Below are positions 1 to 9,071 of a DNA stretch of 64,000 nucleotides, one piece after another. How positions within the stretch are numbered: the stretch's first letter is position 1; each line of letters begins with the position of its first letter. This stretch comes from Chelativorans petroleitrophicus. Lineage in GTDB: Bacteria; Pseudomonadota; Alphaproteobacteria; Rhizobiales; Rhizobiaceae. The notes under the pieces are model-generated. The model was not told the DNA's origin. It searched no databases and was given only the letters and a program-made list of their open reading frames with translations. The stretch is from NCBI RefSeq assembly GCF_025398195.1, contig NZ_JAODNV010000003.1, positions 122,737 through 186,736 of the forward strand, given 5' to 3'. A program made the position numbers and the translations under genes.

Positions 1-2
1 AG

Positions 3-239
3 CAGGGCTTCGCTTGGCTCAAGCGCGCCGCCGAGGGCGGAAACGCGGCGGCCCAGAACCGCGTGGCCAAGCTCTACCGCGCAGGCATCGGCACCGAGCC
101 TGACTCCATCCTTGCTGCCGCCTGGTACATTCTCGCCAAACGCTCGGGCCTCACCGATCCCCTTATGGAGGATTTCCTGATGGGATTGACGGATGAGGAG
201 ATCGAGGAGGCGAGCGAGCAGGCAAACCGGCTGAGATAA
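3..239 (+). CDS. Sel1-repeat/TPR-like protein, C-terminal part
   Basis: The reading frame is open from the window edge to TAA at 237-239 and gives 78 residues. It contains the pattern WLKRAAEGGNAAAQNRVAKLYRAG followed by AAAWYILAKRSGL, the alternating small-residue helix pairs of Sel1-like repeats. Proteins of this family are usually scaffolds or secreted/periplasmic solenoids. The N terminus lies outside the window, so signal peptide, repeat number and partner cannot be judged. The tail (LTDEEIEEASEQANRLR) is a charged helix after the last repeat. Confidence 0.7.
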   Translation, partial: QGFAWLKRAAEGGNAAAQNRVAKLYRAGIGTEPDSILAAAWYILAKRSGLTDPLMEDFLMGLTDEEIEEASEQANRLR

Positions 240-382
240 GCAAAGAGAGGAAGGGCGCGGGCAGGAGAGCCGGCTGCACCGGGGCGGCCGGCGTCCGAAT
301 CCGCTATCGTTTCATCCCCGTCTTGCCTCGCTGAGTGTTTTGTGGTCTTGAGGCGCCAACGTGACTACGGGACGAGCAGCGA

Positions 383-946
383 ATGAAGATCAACGGCAAC
401 GAAATCCGCCCCGGCAACGTCATCGAACACAATGGCGGGCTGTGGGTCGCAGTCAAGACCAACCATGTAAAGCCTGGCAAGGGCGGTGCCTACAATCAGG
501 TGGAGCTCAAGAACCTGATCGACGGCACGAAGCTCAACGAGCGTTTCCGCTCGGCCGAGACGGTGGAGCGGGTGCGTCTGGAGCAGAAGGAGTTCACCTA
601 CCTCTACGAGCAGGGTGACGCGCTCGTCTTCATGGATTCGGAGACCTACGAGCAGCTAGAGCTGCAAAAGGATTTTGTCGGCGACCGCGCGGCCTTCCTC
701 AAGGAAGGCATGACGGTGACGGTGGAGCTCTACGAGGAAAAGCCGATCGGCATCTCGCTGCCGCCGCAGGTCACGCTCGAGGTCGCCGAGGCCGATCCCG
801 TGGTCAAGGGCCAGACGGCAGCCTCCTCCTACAAGCCGGCCGTGCTGGAGAATGGCGTACGCATCATGGTGCCGCCCTTCATCACCGCGGGCGAAAAGAT
901 CGTCGTCGATACGGACGAGATAACCTATCTGCGCCGCGCCGACTGA
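383..946 (+). CDS. efp: Translation elongation factor P
   Basis: EF-P binds between the P and E sites of stalled ribosomes and promotes peptide bonds at polyproline stretches. The 187-aa product has the family length. The N-terminal KOW-like domain begins [18 protein letters not shown] and contains the loop [10 protein letters not shown], whose lysine is the position modified by EpmA in many bacteria. The two OB domains follow ([18 protein letters not shown], then the C-terminal [15 protein letters not shown] motif). The gene stands 31 bp before an inositol-phosphatase-like gene and may be cotranscribed with it. Proline-rich proteins encoded nearby, such as TolA, are the sort of clients EF-P helps to translate. 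Confidence 0.97.
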   Translation: MKINGNEIRPGNVIEHNGGLWVAVKTNHVKPGKGGAYNQVELKNLIDGTKLNERFRSAETVERVRLEQKEFTYLYEQGDALVFMDSETYEQLELQKDFVGDRAAFLKEGMTVTVELYEEKPIGISLPPQVTLEVAEADPVVKGQTAASSYKPAVLENGVRIMVPPFITAGEKIVVDTDEITYLRRAD

Positions 947-977
947 CGGCGCAGCATCTTTCAGAGGACATTATCCA

Positions 978-1772
978 ATGGCGCGCTCGGCCATCATCAA
1001 TGTCATGGTCCAGGCCGCGATGAAGGCCGGGCGTTCGCTCGCTCGTGATTTTGGCGAGGTGCAGAATCTCCAGGTCTCGCTCAAGGGGCCCGGCGATTAC
1101 GTCAGCCAGGCCGACCGCCGTGCCGAGGAGATCCTTTTCACCGAGCTTTCGCGCGCGCGGCCGGGCTATTCCTTCCTTATGGAGGAGCGCGGCGTTGTGG
1201 AGGGCGACGACCAGCAGCACCGCTGGATTGTCGACCCGCTGGACGGCACCACCAACTTCCTGCACGGCATCCCGATCTTCTCCATTTCCATCGCGCTGGA
1301 GCGGCAGGGCCAGCTTGTCGCCGGGGTGATCTACAATCCTGCGATGGATGAGCTCTATACAGCCGAACGCGGAAGCGGAGCGTTCTTCAACGACAGGCGT
1401 ATGCGCGTGGCCGCGCGCCGTCAGCTTTCGGACTGCGTCATCGGCACAGGCATTCCCCATCTCGGCCGCGGTCATCATGGCCGGGCGCTTCTGGACCTGC
1501 GTAATGTGATGGCCGAGGCCGCGGGCATCCGCCGCCTGGGCTCCGCCGCGCTTGATCTTGCCTATGTGGCGGCCGGGCGGATGGACGGCTTCTGGGAGGA
1601 TGCGCTTTCCCCCTGGGACATCGCAGCCGGCATTCTGATGGTCCGGGAGGCAGGCGGTTTCGTGACAGATCGCGGGGGCGGTCAGAACATGTTTGACACC
1701 GGCTCCGTCGTTGCCGGGAACGAGGCGGTGCACCGGACGCTGCTTGAAACATTGAAGAAGCCCGTCAGCTGA
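978..1772 (+). CDS. suhB: Inositol monophosphatase family protein (SuhB-like)
   Basis: A Mg2+-dependent sugar/inositol phosphatase of 264 aa. Metal-binding motifs are clear: E of MEERG near residue 70, WIVDPLDGTTNFLHG near residues 83-97 (the DPxDGTxN signature), and WDIAAG near residue 212. The start ATG at 978 follows an AGAGGA Shine-Dalgarno. In bacteria the SuhB group hydrolyses inositol-1-phosphate in vitro and also has a regulatory role in ribosome biogenesis in enterobacteria; which applies here cannot be read from sequence. It lies 31 bp after efp, so the two are probably one transcription unit. Confidence 0.9.
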   Translation: MARSAIINVMVQAAMKAGRSLARDFGEVQNLQVSLKGPGDYVSQADRRAEEILFTELSRARPGYSFLMEERGVVEGDDQQHRWIVDPLDGTTNFLHGIPIFSISIALERQGQLVAGVIYNPAMDELYTAERGSGAFFNDRRMRVAARRQLSDCVIGTGIPHLGRGHHGRALLDLRNVMAEAAGIRRLGSAALDLAYVAAGRMDGFWEDALSPWDIAAGILMVREAGGFVTDRGGGQNMFDTGSVVAGNEAVHRTLLETLKKPVS

Positions 1773-1903
1773 TCTGCGAAATCAGCGTAAGAACGGCTTT
1801 CAGGGGAGGAAGTCCGGCGAGGCGCCGATACATATTTCAATTTGGTCACAATTCCGTTTAGAGTCTCGGCCACTTTCGCGAGGAAATCGCATTCGAGGAG
1901 CAT

Positions 1904-2914
1904 ATGGCCTTCATGAAATCGCTGGGGGCAGAGGAGCCAATCGTCGATCAAAGGTTCGATCCGCGCCGCCTTTCGAGCCCTCACGTGTTCCTCTATTCCA
2001 TGGTGGTCTTCCTGGCGATTTCGGGTTTCGTGGCGGCCATTCTCTACCGGCAGATTTCGACTGCCTTTCAGAGTAATCCGGGGCTTAACGGGCTCATTCT
2101 CGGCGTGCTGGCGGTCGGCATCCTGCTCGCCTTCGCGCAGGTCGTGCGCCTCTTTCGGGAAGTGCGCTGGGTGAATTCCTTCCTCGCCGGCACCGAGGCG
2201 ACGGAGCCGGTGCTGCTCGCTCCCATGAAGGCGTTGCTCAGCCGCTCCTCCACTATGGCGCTTTCGCCTTCCTCCATGCGCTCGATCCTCGATTCGATCG
2301 CCACGCGGCTCGATGAAAGCCGGGATATATCCCGCTACCTGATCGGGCTGCTCGTTTTCCTCGGCCTGCTTGGCACTTTCTGGGGCCTGCTTCAGACCAT
2401 CGGTTCCATCGGGGACACGATCCAGTCGCTCGATGCCGGCGCGGGTAACGTGAACGATATCCTGGATTCCCTCAAGGCAGGGCTTTCGGCGCCGCTCAGC
2501 GGCATGGGCACCGCGTTCTCGTCCTCGCTCTTCGGCCTGTCCGGCTCGCTGATTTTGGGCTTCCTCGATCTGCAGGCGGGCCGTGCGCAGAACCGCTTCT
2601 ATACGGAGCTGGAGAACTGGCTTTCGACCGTCACCGATCTGAGCTCCGACATCGCGGACTCCAAGAATGGTGCGTCAGAAGAGTTGAAGATACTGGCCGA
2701 GCGCTTGCACACGGTTCAGGAGACCGGTGGCAGCAATCCGCGCACCGCCGCCGCCATGGCCTCGCTGGCAGAGGGCATTTCGGGACTGGTGAAAAACATG
2801 CGCCACGAGCAGCAGATGATGCGCGATTGGGTGGAGGCCCAGGCTGCTGACCAGAAGGCTCTGCGCGAAACCCTGGACCGGATTGCCGCTTCGCTGGAAG
2901 AACGGGGAAAATAA
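1904..2914 (+). CDS. MotA/TolQ/ExbB-like inner-membrane protein
   Basis: The 336-aa protein has a hydrophobic segment near residues 25-48, a second near 61-83, and two more near 145-165 and 190-220 that flank the conserved loop LLVFLGLLGTFWGLLQTIGSIG, as in MotA/TolQ/ExbB proton-channel proteins. The C-terminal 100 residues are soluble and helical. It ends 3 bp before a gene for an OmpA/MotB-like protein, so the pair probably forms a stator-like complex that couples the proton gradient to work on the cell wall. It is distinct from the real tolQ at 13235. The exact role is unknown to me. Confidence 0.8.
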   Translation: MAFMKSLGAEEPIVDQRFDPRRLSSPHVFLYSMVVFLAISGFVAAILYRQISTAFQSNPGLNGLILGVLAVGILLAFAQVVRLFREVRWVNSFLAGTEATEPVLLAPMKALLSRSSTMALSPSSMRSILDSIATRLDESRDISRYLIGLLVFLGLLGTFWGLLQTIGSIGDTIQSLDAGAGNVNDILDSLKAGLSAPLSGMGTAFSSSLFGLSGSLILGFLDLQAGRAQNRFYTELENWLSTVTDLSSDIADSKNGASEELKILAERLHTVQETGGSNPRTAAAMASLAEGISGLVKNMRHEQQMMRDWVEAQAADQKALRETLDRIAASLEERGK

Positions 2915-2917
2915 GCG

Positions 2918-3949
2918 ATGGCGCTGGCACGCACGCGCCGCCAACATCGGGGAATTGATTACTGGCCGGGGTTTGTCGACGCGCTGTCGACCCTGCTTCT
3001 GGCCATCATGTTCCTTTTGTCGGTTTTCGTTCTGGCGCAGTTTTTCCTGAGCCGGGAGATCACCAGCCGAGATGCTGTCCTCGACCGCCTCAACGCCCAG
3101 ATCAACGAACTGACGCAGCTTCTCGCTCTGGAACGCGCCAGCAATCAGGATGCCGAGGACCAGATTGCCAGCCTGCGCGCCTCCCTGGCCTTGGCGGAGG
3201 CGGAGCAGTCCCGTCTAGAGCAGCTTCTTGCCAGCGGCTCTGGGCAGAGCGAGGCGGCTGAGGAGCGCATCGGCCAGCTCACCGGTGAGTTGGAGTCGGA
3301 GCGCCAGATCAGCCAGCGCGCCCTCTCACAGGTGGAGCTCCTCAACCAGCAGATTTCCGCCCTGCGCCAGCAGATCGCTGCGCTGGAGGCCGCGCTCGAC
3401 GTTTCCGAACAGCGCGACCGGGAGTCCCAGGCCAAGATCGCCGATCTGGGCCGCCGCCTGAACGTCGCGCTCGCCCAGCGCGTGCAGGAGCTGAACCGCT
3501 ACCGTTCCGACTTCTTCGGCCGCCTACGCGAAATCCTTTCCGACCGCGAAAATATCCGCATCGTGGGCGACCGCTTCGTCTTCCAGTCGGAGGTCCTGTT
3601 TGCCTCCGGCCAGACGGAGATCAACGACAGCGGTCAGGAAGAAATGCGGAAGCTGGCGGGCGCCATTCTGGAGCTGCAGGAGGAAATTCCGCCCGAGATC
3701 GACTGGGTGCTGCGCGTGGACGGGCATACGGACAACGTCCCGCTGTCGGGAACCGGCCGTTATCGCGACAACTGGGAGCTGTCGGCCGCGCGCGCCATCG
3801 CCGTGGTGAAATTCCTCATTGAAAACGGCGTGCCGGCCGAGCGGCTGGTGGCCGCGGGCTTTGGCGAGTTCCAGCCGCTCGACCCGGCCGATACGCCGGA
3901 GGCGCGCGCGAGAAACCGCCGCATCGAGCTGAAGCTGACGGAAGGGTAA
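2918..3949 (+). CDS. OmpA/MotB-like peptidoglycan-binding protein
   Basis: The 343-aa protein has one N-terminal membrane anchor (residues about 20-43, LSTLLLAIMFLLSVFVLAQFFL), a long coiled coil rich in Q, E, A and L (about 50-195), and a C-terminal OmpA domain (about 210-343) with the peptidoglycan-binding core VDGHTDNVPLSG and ending RNRRIELKL. This is the layout of a MotB-type stator partner: anchor, spacer, wall-binding domain. It follows the MotA/TolQ-like gene by 3 bp and is surely cotranscribed. The ATG at 2918 precedes the membrane anchor. No flagellar genes are nearby, so an envelope rather than motility role is more likely. Confidence 0.85.
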   Translation: MALARTRRQHRGIDYWPGFVDALSTLLLAIMFLLSVFVLAQFFLSREITSRDAVLDRLNAQINELTQLLALERASNQDAEDQIASLRASLALAEAEQSRLEQLLASGSGQSEAAEERIGQLTGELESERQISQRALSQVELLNQQISALRQQIAALEAALDVSEQRDRESQAKIADLGRRLNVALAQRVQELNRYRSDFFGRLREILSDRENIRIVGDRFVFQSEVLFASGQTEINDSGQEEMRKLAGAILELQEEIPPEIDWVLRVDGHTDNVPLSGTGRYRDNWELSAARAIAVVKFLIENGVPAERLVAAGFGEFQPLDPADTPEARARNRRIELKLTEG

Positions 3950-3955
3950 GAGACT

Positions 3956-5755
3956 CTACTCCGCCGCTTTCCTGACCATATCGGCACCTGCCTCGAACTG
4001 CAGGCTTGCAAGCCGCGCATAGATGCCGCCTTTTGCTACGAGATCGGCGTGGCTGCCTTCCTCGATGATTTGGCCGTCCTCCATCACAAAAATGCGGTCG
4101 GCCTTCAGGATTGTGGCGAGCCGGTGCGCGATGACGATGGTGGTGCGCCCCTTCATCAGCCTCTCGAGGGCGGTTTGCACGAGCGTTTCGCTTTCGGCAT
4201 CGAGCGCGGAGGTCGCCTCGTCAAGCAGCAGGATGGGCGCATCGCGCAGAATGGCGCGAGCAATCGCAAGCCGCTGCCGCTGGCCGCCCGAAAGCGTCAC
4301 GCCGCGCTCTCCTACCGGCGTATCGTACCCGTTCTCCAATGCCATGATGAAATCATGCGCCAGCGCGGCCTTTGCTGCCGCCTCCACTTCCGCGCGCGAA
4401 GCGCCGGGCCTGCCGAAGGCGATGTTCTCGGCGGCACTCGCGGCCAACACCGTCACCTCCTGCGGGACGATGGCGATACGCTCGCGCACCGCGCTCGGAT
4501 CGGCACGCCTGATGTCGGTTCCGTCGATCAGCACTTCGCCGCTGTCCGGGTCGTAATAGCGCAGGAGCAGCGAGAAGATCGTGCTTTTGCCCGCGCCGGA
4601 CGGTCCTACGATCGCGACGGTCTCGCCTGGCGCCACTCTGAAGGAGAGCCGGTGCAGTGCCGAAACATTGGGCCGCGCGGGATAGGAGAAACTTATGTCC
4701 CGGAACTCGACCTCGCCCTGCGGCGGCGGCAGGGCGACGGGATTGGTCGGTGCCGCGACGGTCGGCACCTCATCCAGAAGCTCGCCCATGCGCTCGGCAG
4801 CGCCCGCAGCTTGCGAGAGTTCGCCCCAGACCTCGGAGAGTGCGCCCAGGGCGCCCGCCGCGAGTACCGCATAAAGCAGAAACTGGCCCAAAGTGCCCGC
4901 GCTCATCGCGCCCGACAGAACGTCGTGGGAGCCTACCCACAGTACAGCCACCACCGAGGCGGAGGTGGCGAAGATGGCGAAGAAAGTGAGTACGGCACGC
5001 GCGCGGATGGAGGCGCGGGCTGCCTCAAAGGCCGTCTCTACGGCGGAGGAGAAGCGCTTTGCCGCCGCCCTTTCATTGGTGAAGGCCTGCAACACGCGTA
5101 CCGCGCCGATCTGCTCGCCGGCAAAGGCGGCGGCATCGGCCAGCGCATCCTGGGCACGGCGTGTCCGCCGCCTTACGGACCGGCCGAAGGCCACGATTGG
5201 CACGACGATGAACGGGATGGCGGCGACGACGAGAAGTGAGAGGCGCGGGCTGGTTACCACCATCATGGTGACTGCGCCTACGCCCATGATGGTGTTTCGG
5301 AGCGCCACCGAGGCCGTGGCGCCGACCGCCGCCTTCACCTGTGTCGCGTCCGCCGTGAGCCTGGAGACGATTTCGCCCGACTGCGCGCGGTCAAAAAAGG
5401 CGGGAGAAAGCTGTATGACATGGGCGAAGATGTCGCGCCGCAGGTCCGTTACCACGCGCTCGCCCAGCATGACGACGAAGTAGTAGCGCAGCGCCGAAGC
5501 CACCGCCAGCACGGCCGCCACCCCGATGAGCATGGAGAAGTAGCTGGCGATGAAGGCGCTGTCTGACTCGGAAAAGCCGTGATCGATCATCCGCCTGACG
5601 GCGATCGGAAGGGTCAGCGTGGCTGCCGCCGCCAGCAGCAGGAAGACGATCGCGCCGACCGTCAGGCCGCGATAGCGGAGGACATACGGTACCAGCCTGC
5701 GCAGGGGCCCGAGCGAGCGCCTTGCCGTTTCCCGCGATCCGTCCGTTATTGCCAT
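3956..5755 (-). CDS. ABC exporter, fused permease and ATPase (MsbA-like)
   Basis: The 599-aa half-transporter has an N-terminal six-helix exporter domain (about 20-310) and a C-terminal nucleotide-binding domain with Walker A GPSGAGKS, Q-loop IVPQEV, signature LSGGQRQR and Walker B ILLLDEATSALD. Such proteins act as homodimers or heterodimers exporting lipids, peptides or drugs; substrate cannot be assigned. The frame extends to 5833, but the ATG at 5755 (MAITDG) has GGAAGG at a suitable distance and removes 26 residues without homology to exporters, so it is preferred. The gene converges on the MotA/OmpA-like pair with only 6 bp between the stop codons. Confidence 0.88.
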   Translation of the reverse strand: MAITDGSRETARRSLGPLRRLVPYVLRYRGLTVGAIVFLLLAAAATLTLPIAVRRMIDHGFSESDSAFIASYFSMLIGVAAVLAVASALRYYFVVMLGERVVTDLRRDIFAHVIQLSPAFFDRAQSGEIVSRLTADATQVKAAVGATASVALRNTIMGVGAVTMMVVTSPRLSLLVVAAIPFIVVPIVAFGRSVRRRTRRAQDALADAAAFAGEQIGAVRVLQAFTNERAAAKRFSSAVETAFEAARASIRARAVLTFFAIFATSASVVAVLWVGSHDVLSGAMSAGTLGQFLLYAVLAAGALGALSEVWGELSQAAGAAERMGELLDEVPTVAAPTNPVALPPPQGEVEFRDISFSYPARPNVSALHRLSFRVAPGETVAIVGPSGAGKSTIFSLLLRYYDPDSGEVLIDGTDIRRADPSAVRERIAIVPQEVTVLAASAAENIAFGRPGASRAEVEAAAKAALAHDFIMALENGYDTPVGERGVTLSGGQRQRLAIARAILRDAPILLLDEATSALDAESETLVQTALERLMKGRTTIVIAHRLATILKADRIFVMEDGQIIEEGSHADLVAKGGIYARLASLQFEAGADMVRKAAE

Positions 5756-5948
5756 TGCGAAGCCCTTCCGGCTTGGTTCGAGATTTCCGGCCCGGCCGGC
5801 CTTGTCTCCAGCGGACGCGTGATGTATAGGCACGCGAACCTTTTTGAAGCCGTAGCGGCCGAAGGTCGCCGGTTCAAGTTTTCCGCACGGGCAAGTTGCC
5901 GCAACCGCAGATGCGGCACCGAAGGTGCAAGCAGATCAGGACAGACCG

Positions 5949-6170
5949 ATGAAGGCCGACATCCATCCCGACTACCACATGATCAAAATCGTCATGACGG
6001 ACGGCACGGAATACGAGACGCGCTCGACCTGGGGCAAGGAGGGCGACACGCTGCACCTCGATATCGACCCCACGACGCATCCGGCATGGACCGGCGGTCA
6101 GCAGACGCTGGTGGACCGCGGCGGCCGGTTGTCGAAGTTCAAGAAGCGCTACGAGGGCCTGGGCATCTGA
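5949..6170 (+). CDS. rpmE: 50S ribosomal protein L31
   Basis: The 73-aa product begins [22 protein letters not shown] and ends [12 protein letters not shown], the usual shape of L31. The zinc-binding cysteines of the C+ form are missing, as is common in alphaproteobacteria. The ATG at 5949 is chosen over an upstream in-frame ATG at 5925 because the family starts MKxDIHP. It is divergent from the ABC exporter and is closed by a strong terminator at 6194-6219. Confidence 0.95.
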   Translation: MKADIHPDYHMIKIVMTDGTEYETRSTWGKEGDTLHLDIDPTTHPAWTGGQQTLVDRGGRLSKFKKRYEGLGI

Positions 6171-6193
6171 GTGCCGGCCGGAAGATCGACACG

Positions 6194-6219
6194 AAAGCCC
6201 GCCGTTTCGGCGGGTTTTT
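6194..6219 (+). terminator. Rho-independent terminator of rpmE
   Basis: Arms CCCGCCG (6198-6204) and CGGCGGG (6208-6214) form a 7-bp stem with a TTT loop, followed by five T. A-rich sequence before the stem pairs with the T run and would allow use in the other direction too. Confidence 0.9.
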
Positions 6220-6389
6220 CATGTCACCTTCCCTGATGGGCCTGAACCTGCCACGCCGACCGGTGAACGCCGGATGAGGCTTTAGCCCGTTCTCTCCGGT
6301 TTCCTGCGCAGCGGCCCTGAAATCAAGCGCAGCCCTCTCGCCAAAGCGCGATTGCCGGGTTATGCCCTTGCGGCAACAGATATGCCGAC

Positions 6390-7163
6390 ATGATTTCTCT
6401 CCTGACCGATCCGCATTTCTACCTCGTCGGAATTCCGGCGGTCATCCTTGTCGGCCTGTCCAAGGGCGGGTTCGGCGGAGCTATGGCTCTTCTGGGCGTG
6501 CCCCTTCTGGCACTCGTGGTTTCGCCGGTGCAGGCGGCCGCCATCCTGCTGCCAGTGCTTATCGTCATGGACATCGTCTCGCTGTGGACCTGGCGGGGCT
6601 TCATCGACAAGCGTCTCATTGCCATCATGCTGCCCGGCGCGTTTGTGGGCATCGTGATAGGCTGGTTGACCGCGGCGGTCGTGACGGCGGACCATGTGCG
6701 CCTCATCGTCGGCATCATCACCTTCCTCTTTTTCCTGCGCTGGGCGATCGGCAAGTTGCGGCGCGACCAGCGGGCGAGCCGACACAACCCCCCGAAAGGC
6801 TTTTTCTGGGGCACGGTGTCAGGCTTCACCAGCTTCGTGGCGCATGCGGGAGGCCCGCCCTTTCAGATCTATGCGCTGCCGCTCAGGCATGATCCGAAAA
6901 TTTATACCGGCACGAGCGTGATCTTCTTCGCCGTGGTCAACGCGGTGAAGGTGATTCCCTATTTTGCGCTCGGCCAGTTCGATACGACCAATCTCGCGGC
7001 CTCGGCCATTCTCATGCCGTTTGCGCCGTTGGCCACCCTTGCCGGCGCTTGGATCGTGAAGCGCATGCGGCCGGAGATCTTCTATCCCTTCATGTACATC
7101 ATGATCCTGATCGTTTCGCTGAAGCTGATCCATGACGGCGTCACCGGCCTTTGGGGCTGGTGA
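6390..7163 (+). CDS. TauE/SafE-family sulfite/anion exporter
   Basis: The 257-aa protein is almost entirely hydrophobic, with about eight membrane segments. The N-terminal half carries the TauE family motif VGLSKGGFGGAMALLGVPLLAL, and the second half repeats the pattern in GFTSFVAHAGGPPFQIYALPL, as expected for this internally duplicated family. Members export sulfite, sulfoacetate or related organosulfur anions. No sulfur genes are adjacent, so the substrate is open. The neighbour downstream is an acyl-CoA synthetase in the same direction. Confidence 0.88.
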   Translation: MISLLTDPHFYLVGIPAVILVGLSKGGFGGAMALLGVPLLALVVSPVQAAAILLPVLIVMDIVSLWTWRGFIDKRLIAIMLPGAFVGIVIGWLTAAVVTADHVRLIVGIITFLFFLRWAIGKLRRDQRASRHNPPKGFFWGTVSGFTSFVAHAGGPPFQIYALPLRHDPKIYTGTSVIFFAVVNAVKVIPYFALGQFDTTNLAASAILMPFAPLATLAGAWIVKRMRPEIFYPFMYIMILIVSLKLIHDGVTGLWGW

Positions 7164-7224
7164 GGTCCGCGCGCTTGTGGTTTAGAAATAGGGTCTCGAC
7201 TCCGCTATGTTGGGAGGGGAAGCC

Positions 7225-8868
7225 GTGAGCCAAAATCCGTATGAGCAGGACCTCGATAGAAACCCGGCCAACTATCAGCCGCTGACGCCGCTCACCTTGC
7301 TTGAGCGTGCGGCCAAGGTGTTTCCCGACCATACGGCCATCATTCACGGCAGGCAGCGGACAAGCTATCGCGATTTCTGGCGGCGTTCGGTCAAGCTCGC
7401 GTCTGCGCTCTCCCGGCACGGTATCGGGAAGGGCGACACGGTTTCGGTGATGCTGTCCAACACGCCGGCCATGCTGGAGGCGCATTTCGGCGTGCCGATG
7501 ACAAAGGCGGTGCTGCACTCCATCAACACGCGGCTGGACGCCGCGGTGATCGCCTTTCAGCTCGACCATGCCGAAAGCAAGGTGGTCATCATTGACCGCG
7601 AATTCTCCGCCGTCATGAGGGATGCTCTGGCGCGGGCGACGGTGAAACCGCTGGTGATCGACTATGACGACCCCGAATATCCCGAGAACGCACCCTATCC
7701 GAAAGGCGAGCGTATCGGCAGCCACGATTACGAGGAGTTCGTAAGCTCGGGTGACGAAGGCTTCTCCTGGGCAATGCCGGATGACGAGTGGGATGCGATC
7801 TCGCTCAACTACACCTCAGGCACGACGGGCAATCCCAAGGGCGTCGTCTATCATCATCGCGGCGCGGCGCTGATGGCCTACGCCAACACGATTCACGCCC
7901 ACATGAGCCAGCATCCGGTCTATCTGTGGACATTGCCGATGTTCCACTGCAACGGCTGGTGCTTTCCGTGGACGCTGGCGCTCACGGCCGGAACCCATGT
8001 CTGCCTGCGCTGGGTCAGGGCCAAGGCCATGTATGACGCCATCGCCGACCACGGCGTGACCCATCTGTGCGGAGCGCCCATCGTCATGTCGACGCTGCTT
8101 GGCGCAAGCGAGGCGGAGAAGCGGACGTTCTCCCAGACGGTGATATTCAATACCGCCGCCGCGCCACCGCCTGAGGCGGTGCTTTCCGCGATGACGGAGG
8201 CCGGCTTCGTGGTCAACCATCTCTACGGCCTCACGGAGACCTACGGCCCTGCGGTGGTCAATGAGTGGCATATGGAGTGGAATGAGCTTGACAGTGCGGG
8301 CCAGGCGTCCCGGAAGGCGCGGCAGGGCGTGCGCTACGCCGCGCTGGAAGAACTGACCGTGATGAACCCGGAGACGATGCAGCGGGTGCCCGCCGACGGC
8401 ACAACTCTCGGCGAGGTGATGTTCCGCGGCAACATCGTCATGAAAGGGTATCTGAAAAACAAGAAGGCCACGGACGAGGCGTTCGCCGGAGGCTGGTTCC
8501 ATTCCGGAGACCTGGGCGTGCTGCATCCGGATGGCTACATCCAGCTCAAGGATCGCTCAAAGGACATCATCATCTCCGGCGGCGAGAACATTTCCTCGAT
8601 CGAGGTGGAGGATGCGATCTATAAGCACGCGGCCGTCGCCGCCTGTGGCGTGGTGGCCCGTGCCGATGAGAAATGGGGCGAGACGCCTGTCGCCTTCGTG
8701 GAGCTCAAACCCGGTGCGAACGCCACTGCGGAAGAGATCATAGCGCATTGCAGGCGGCTGCTCGCCTCCTTCAAATGCCCCCGGCATGTGGTCTTCACCG
8801 AGATTCCCAAGACATCGACAGGAAAGATCCAGAAATTCCGTCTGCGGGAACTGGCCAAGACGCTCTAA
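7225..8868 (+). CDS. Acyl-CoA synthetase (AMP-binding enzyme)
   Basis: It activates a carboxylic acid to acyl-AMP and then acyl-CoA. The product of about 547 aa has the AMP-binding P-loop YTSGTTGNPKGVVYHHRG near residue 200, the motif YGLTETYGP near residue 340, the GWFHSGDLG core near residue 425, and the C-terminal catalytic lysine in PKTSTGKIQKF. The frame opens at 7207, but a GTG at 7225 directly follows GGGAGGGGAAGCC, an excellent ribosome binding site, so it is the likelier start. Similar proteins act on medium-chain or dimethylsulfoniopropionate-derived acids; the substrate is not assignable here. Confidence 0.9.
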   Translation: MSQNPYEQDLDRNPANYQPLTPLTLLERAAKVFPDHTAIIHGRQRTSYRDFWRRSVKLASALSRHGIGKGDTVSVMLSNTPAMLEAHFGVPMTKAVLHSINTRLDAAVIAFQLDHAESKVVIIDREFSAVMRDALARATVKPLVIDYDDPEYPENAPYPKGERIGSHDYEEFVSSGDEGFSWAMPDDEWDAISLNYTSGTTGNPKGVVYHHRGAALMAYANTIHAHMSQHPVYLWTLPMFHCNGWCFPWTLALTAGTHVCLRWVRAKAMYDAIADHGVTHLCGAPIVMSTLLGASEAEKRTFSQTVIFNTAAAPPPEAVLSAMTEAGFVVNHLYGLTETYGPAVVNEWHMEWNELDSAGQASRKARQGVRYAALEELTVMNPETMQRVPADGTTLGEVMFRGNIVMKGYLKNKKATDEAFAGGWFHSGDLGVLHPDGYIQLKDRSKDIIISGGENISSIEVEDAIYKHAAVAACGVVARADEKWGETPVAFVELKPGANATAEEIIAHCRRLLASFKCPRHVVFTEIPKTSTGKIQKFRLRELAKTL

Positions 8869-8922
8869 GGGGTGTCCGTGCAAAGTTTCCACAGAAATTT
8901 TAATTGAAGACCGGGCGGTTCA

Positions 8923-8937
8923 TTAACCGCCCGTTAA
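8923..8937. promoter_or_regulatory. Candidate CtrA box upstream of sRNA and rcdA
   Basis: TTAA (8923-8926), seven bases, TTAA (8934-8937) is an exact match to the full CtrA consensus TTAA-N7-TTAA. It lies about 30-40 bp before the probable 5' end of the sRNA, the position expected for CtrA activation around the -35 region. The left TTAA also lies in the inverted repeat at 8913-8930. Confidence 0.55.
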
Positions 8938-8964
8938 GCCTTACATGTGTTTACTGTGCGTATC

Positions 8965-9056
8965 CAGTGATCTGGATTCTTACCGAGTGGCTGGAGCCAT
9001 TCTGTTTGACGCCTCCCTGTTTAACTCCTGAGAGCCGCATCCGCGGCTCTTTTTTT
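8965..9056 (+). ncRNA. Candidate small RNA, resembling the suhB/mmgR family
   Basis: The gap between the acyl-CoA synthetase and rcdA has no convincing ORF but holds a short transcript-like unit: a CtrA-type box, a hairpin around TCCAGTGATCTGGA (8969-8982), a single-stranded region with GTTTGACGCCTCCCTG whose CCTCCC is complementary to Shine-Dalgarno sequences, then a perfect terminator. This anti-SD core and the 75-90-nt size recall the alphaproteobacterial suhB RNA/mmgR (ar8) sRNA family. The family match is from memory and the 5' end is estimated. Such sRNAs repress translation of metabolic mRNAs. Confidence 0.6.
9031..9056 (+). terminator. Rho-independent terminator of the sRNA
   Basis: AGAGCCGC (9031-9038) pairs perfectly with GCGGCTCT (9043-9050) around the loop ATCC, followed by six T (seven counting the last stem base). 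No coding gene ends just before it, which supports an independent small transcript. Confidence 0.9.
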
Positions 9057-9071
9057 GTCTCGTGGGGCCTG

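Noticed and set aside
5925..5948. Longer start of rpmE
   Set aside because: The extra eight residues (MQADQDRP) are not part of L31, which starts MKxDIHP.
8913..8930. Inverted repeat GGCGGTT-N4-AACCGCC as a terminator of the acyl-CoA synthetase
   Set aside because: There is no T run and it overlaps the CtrA-type box; it may help end transcription, but the support is weak.
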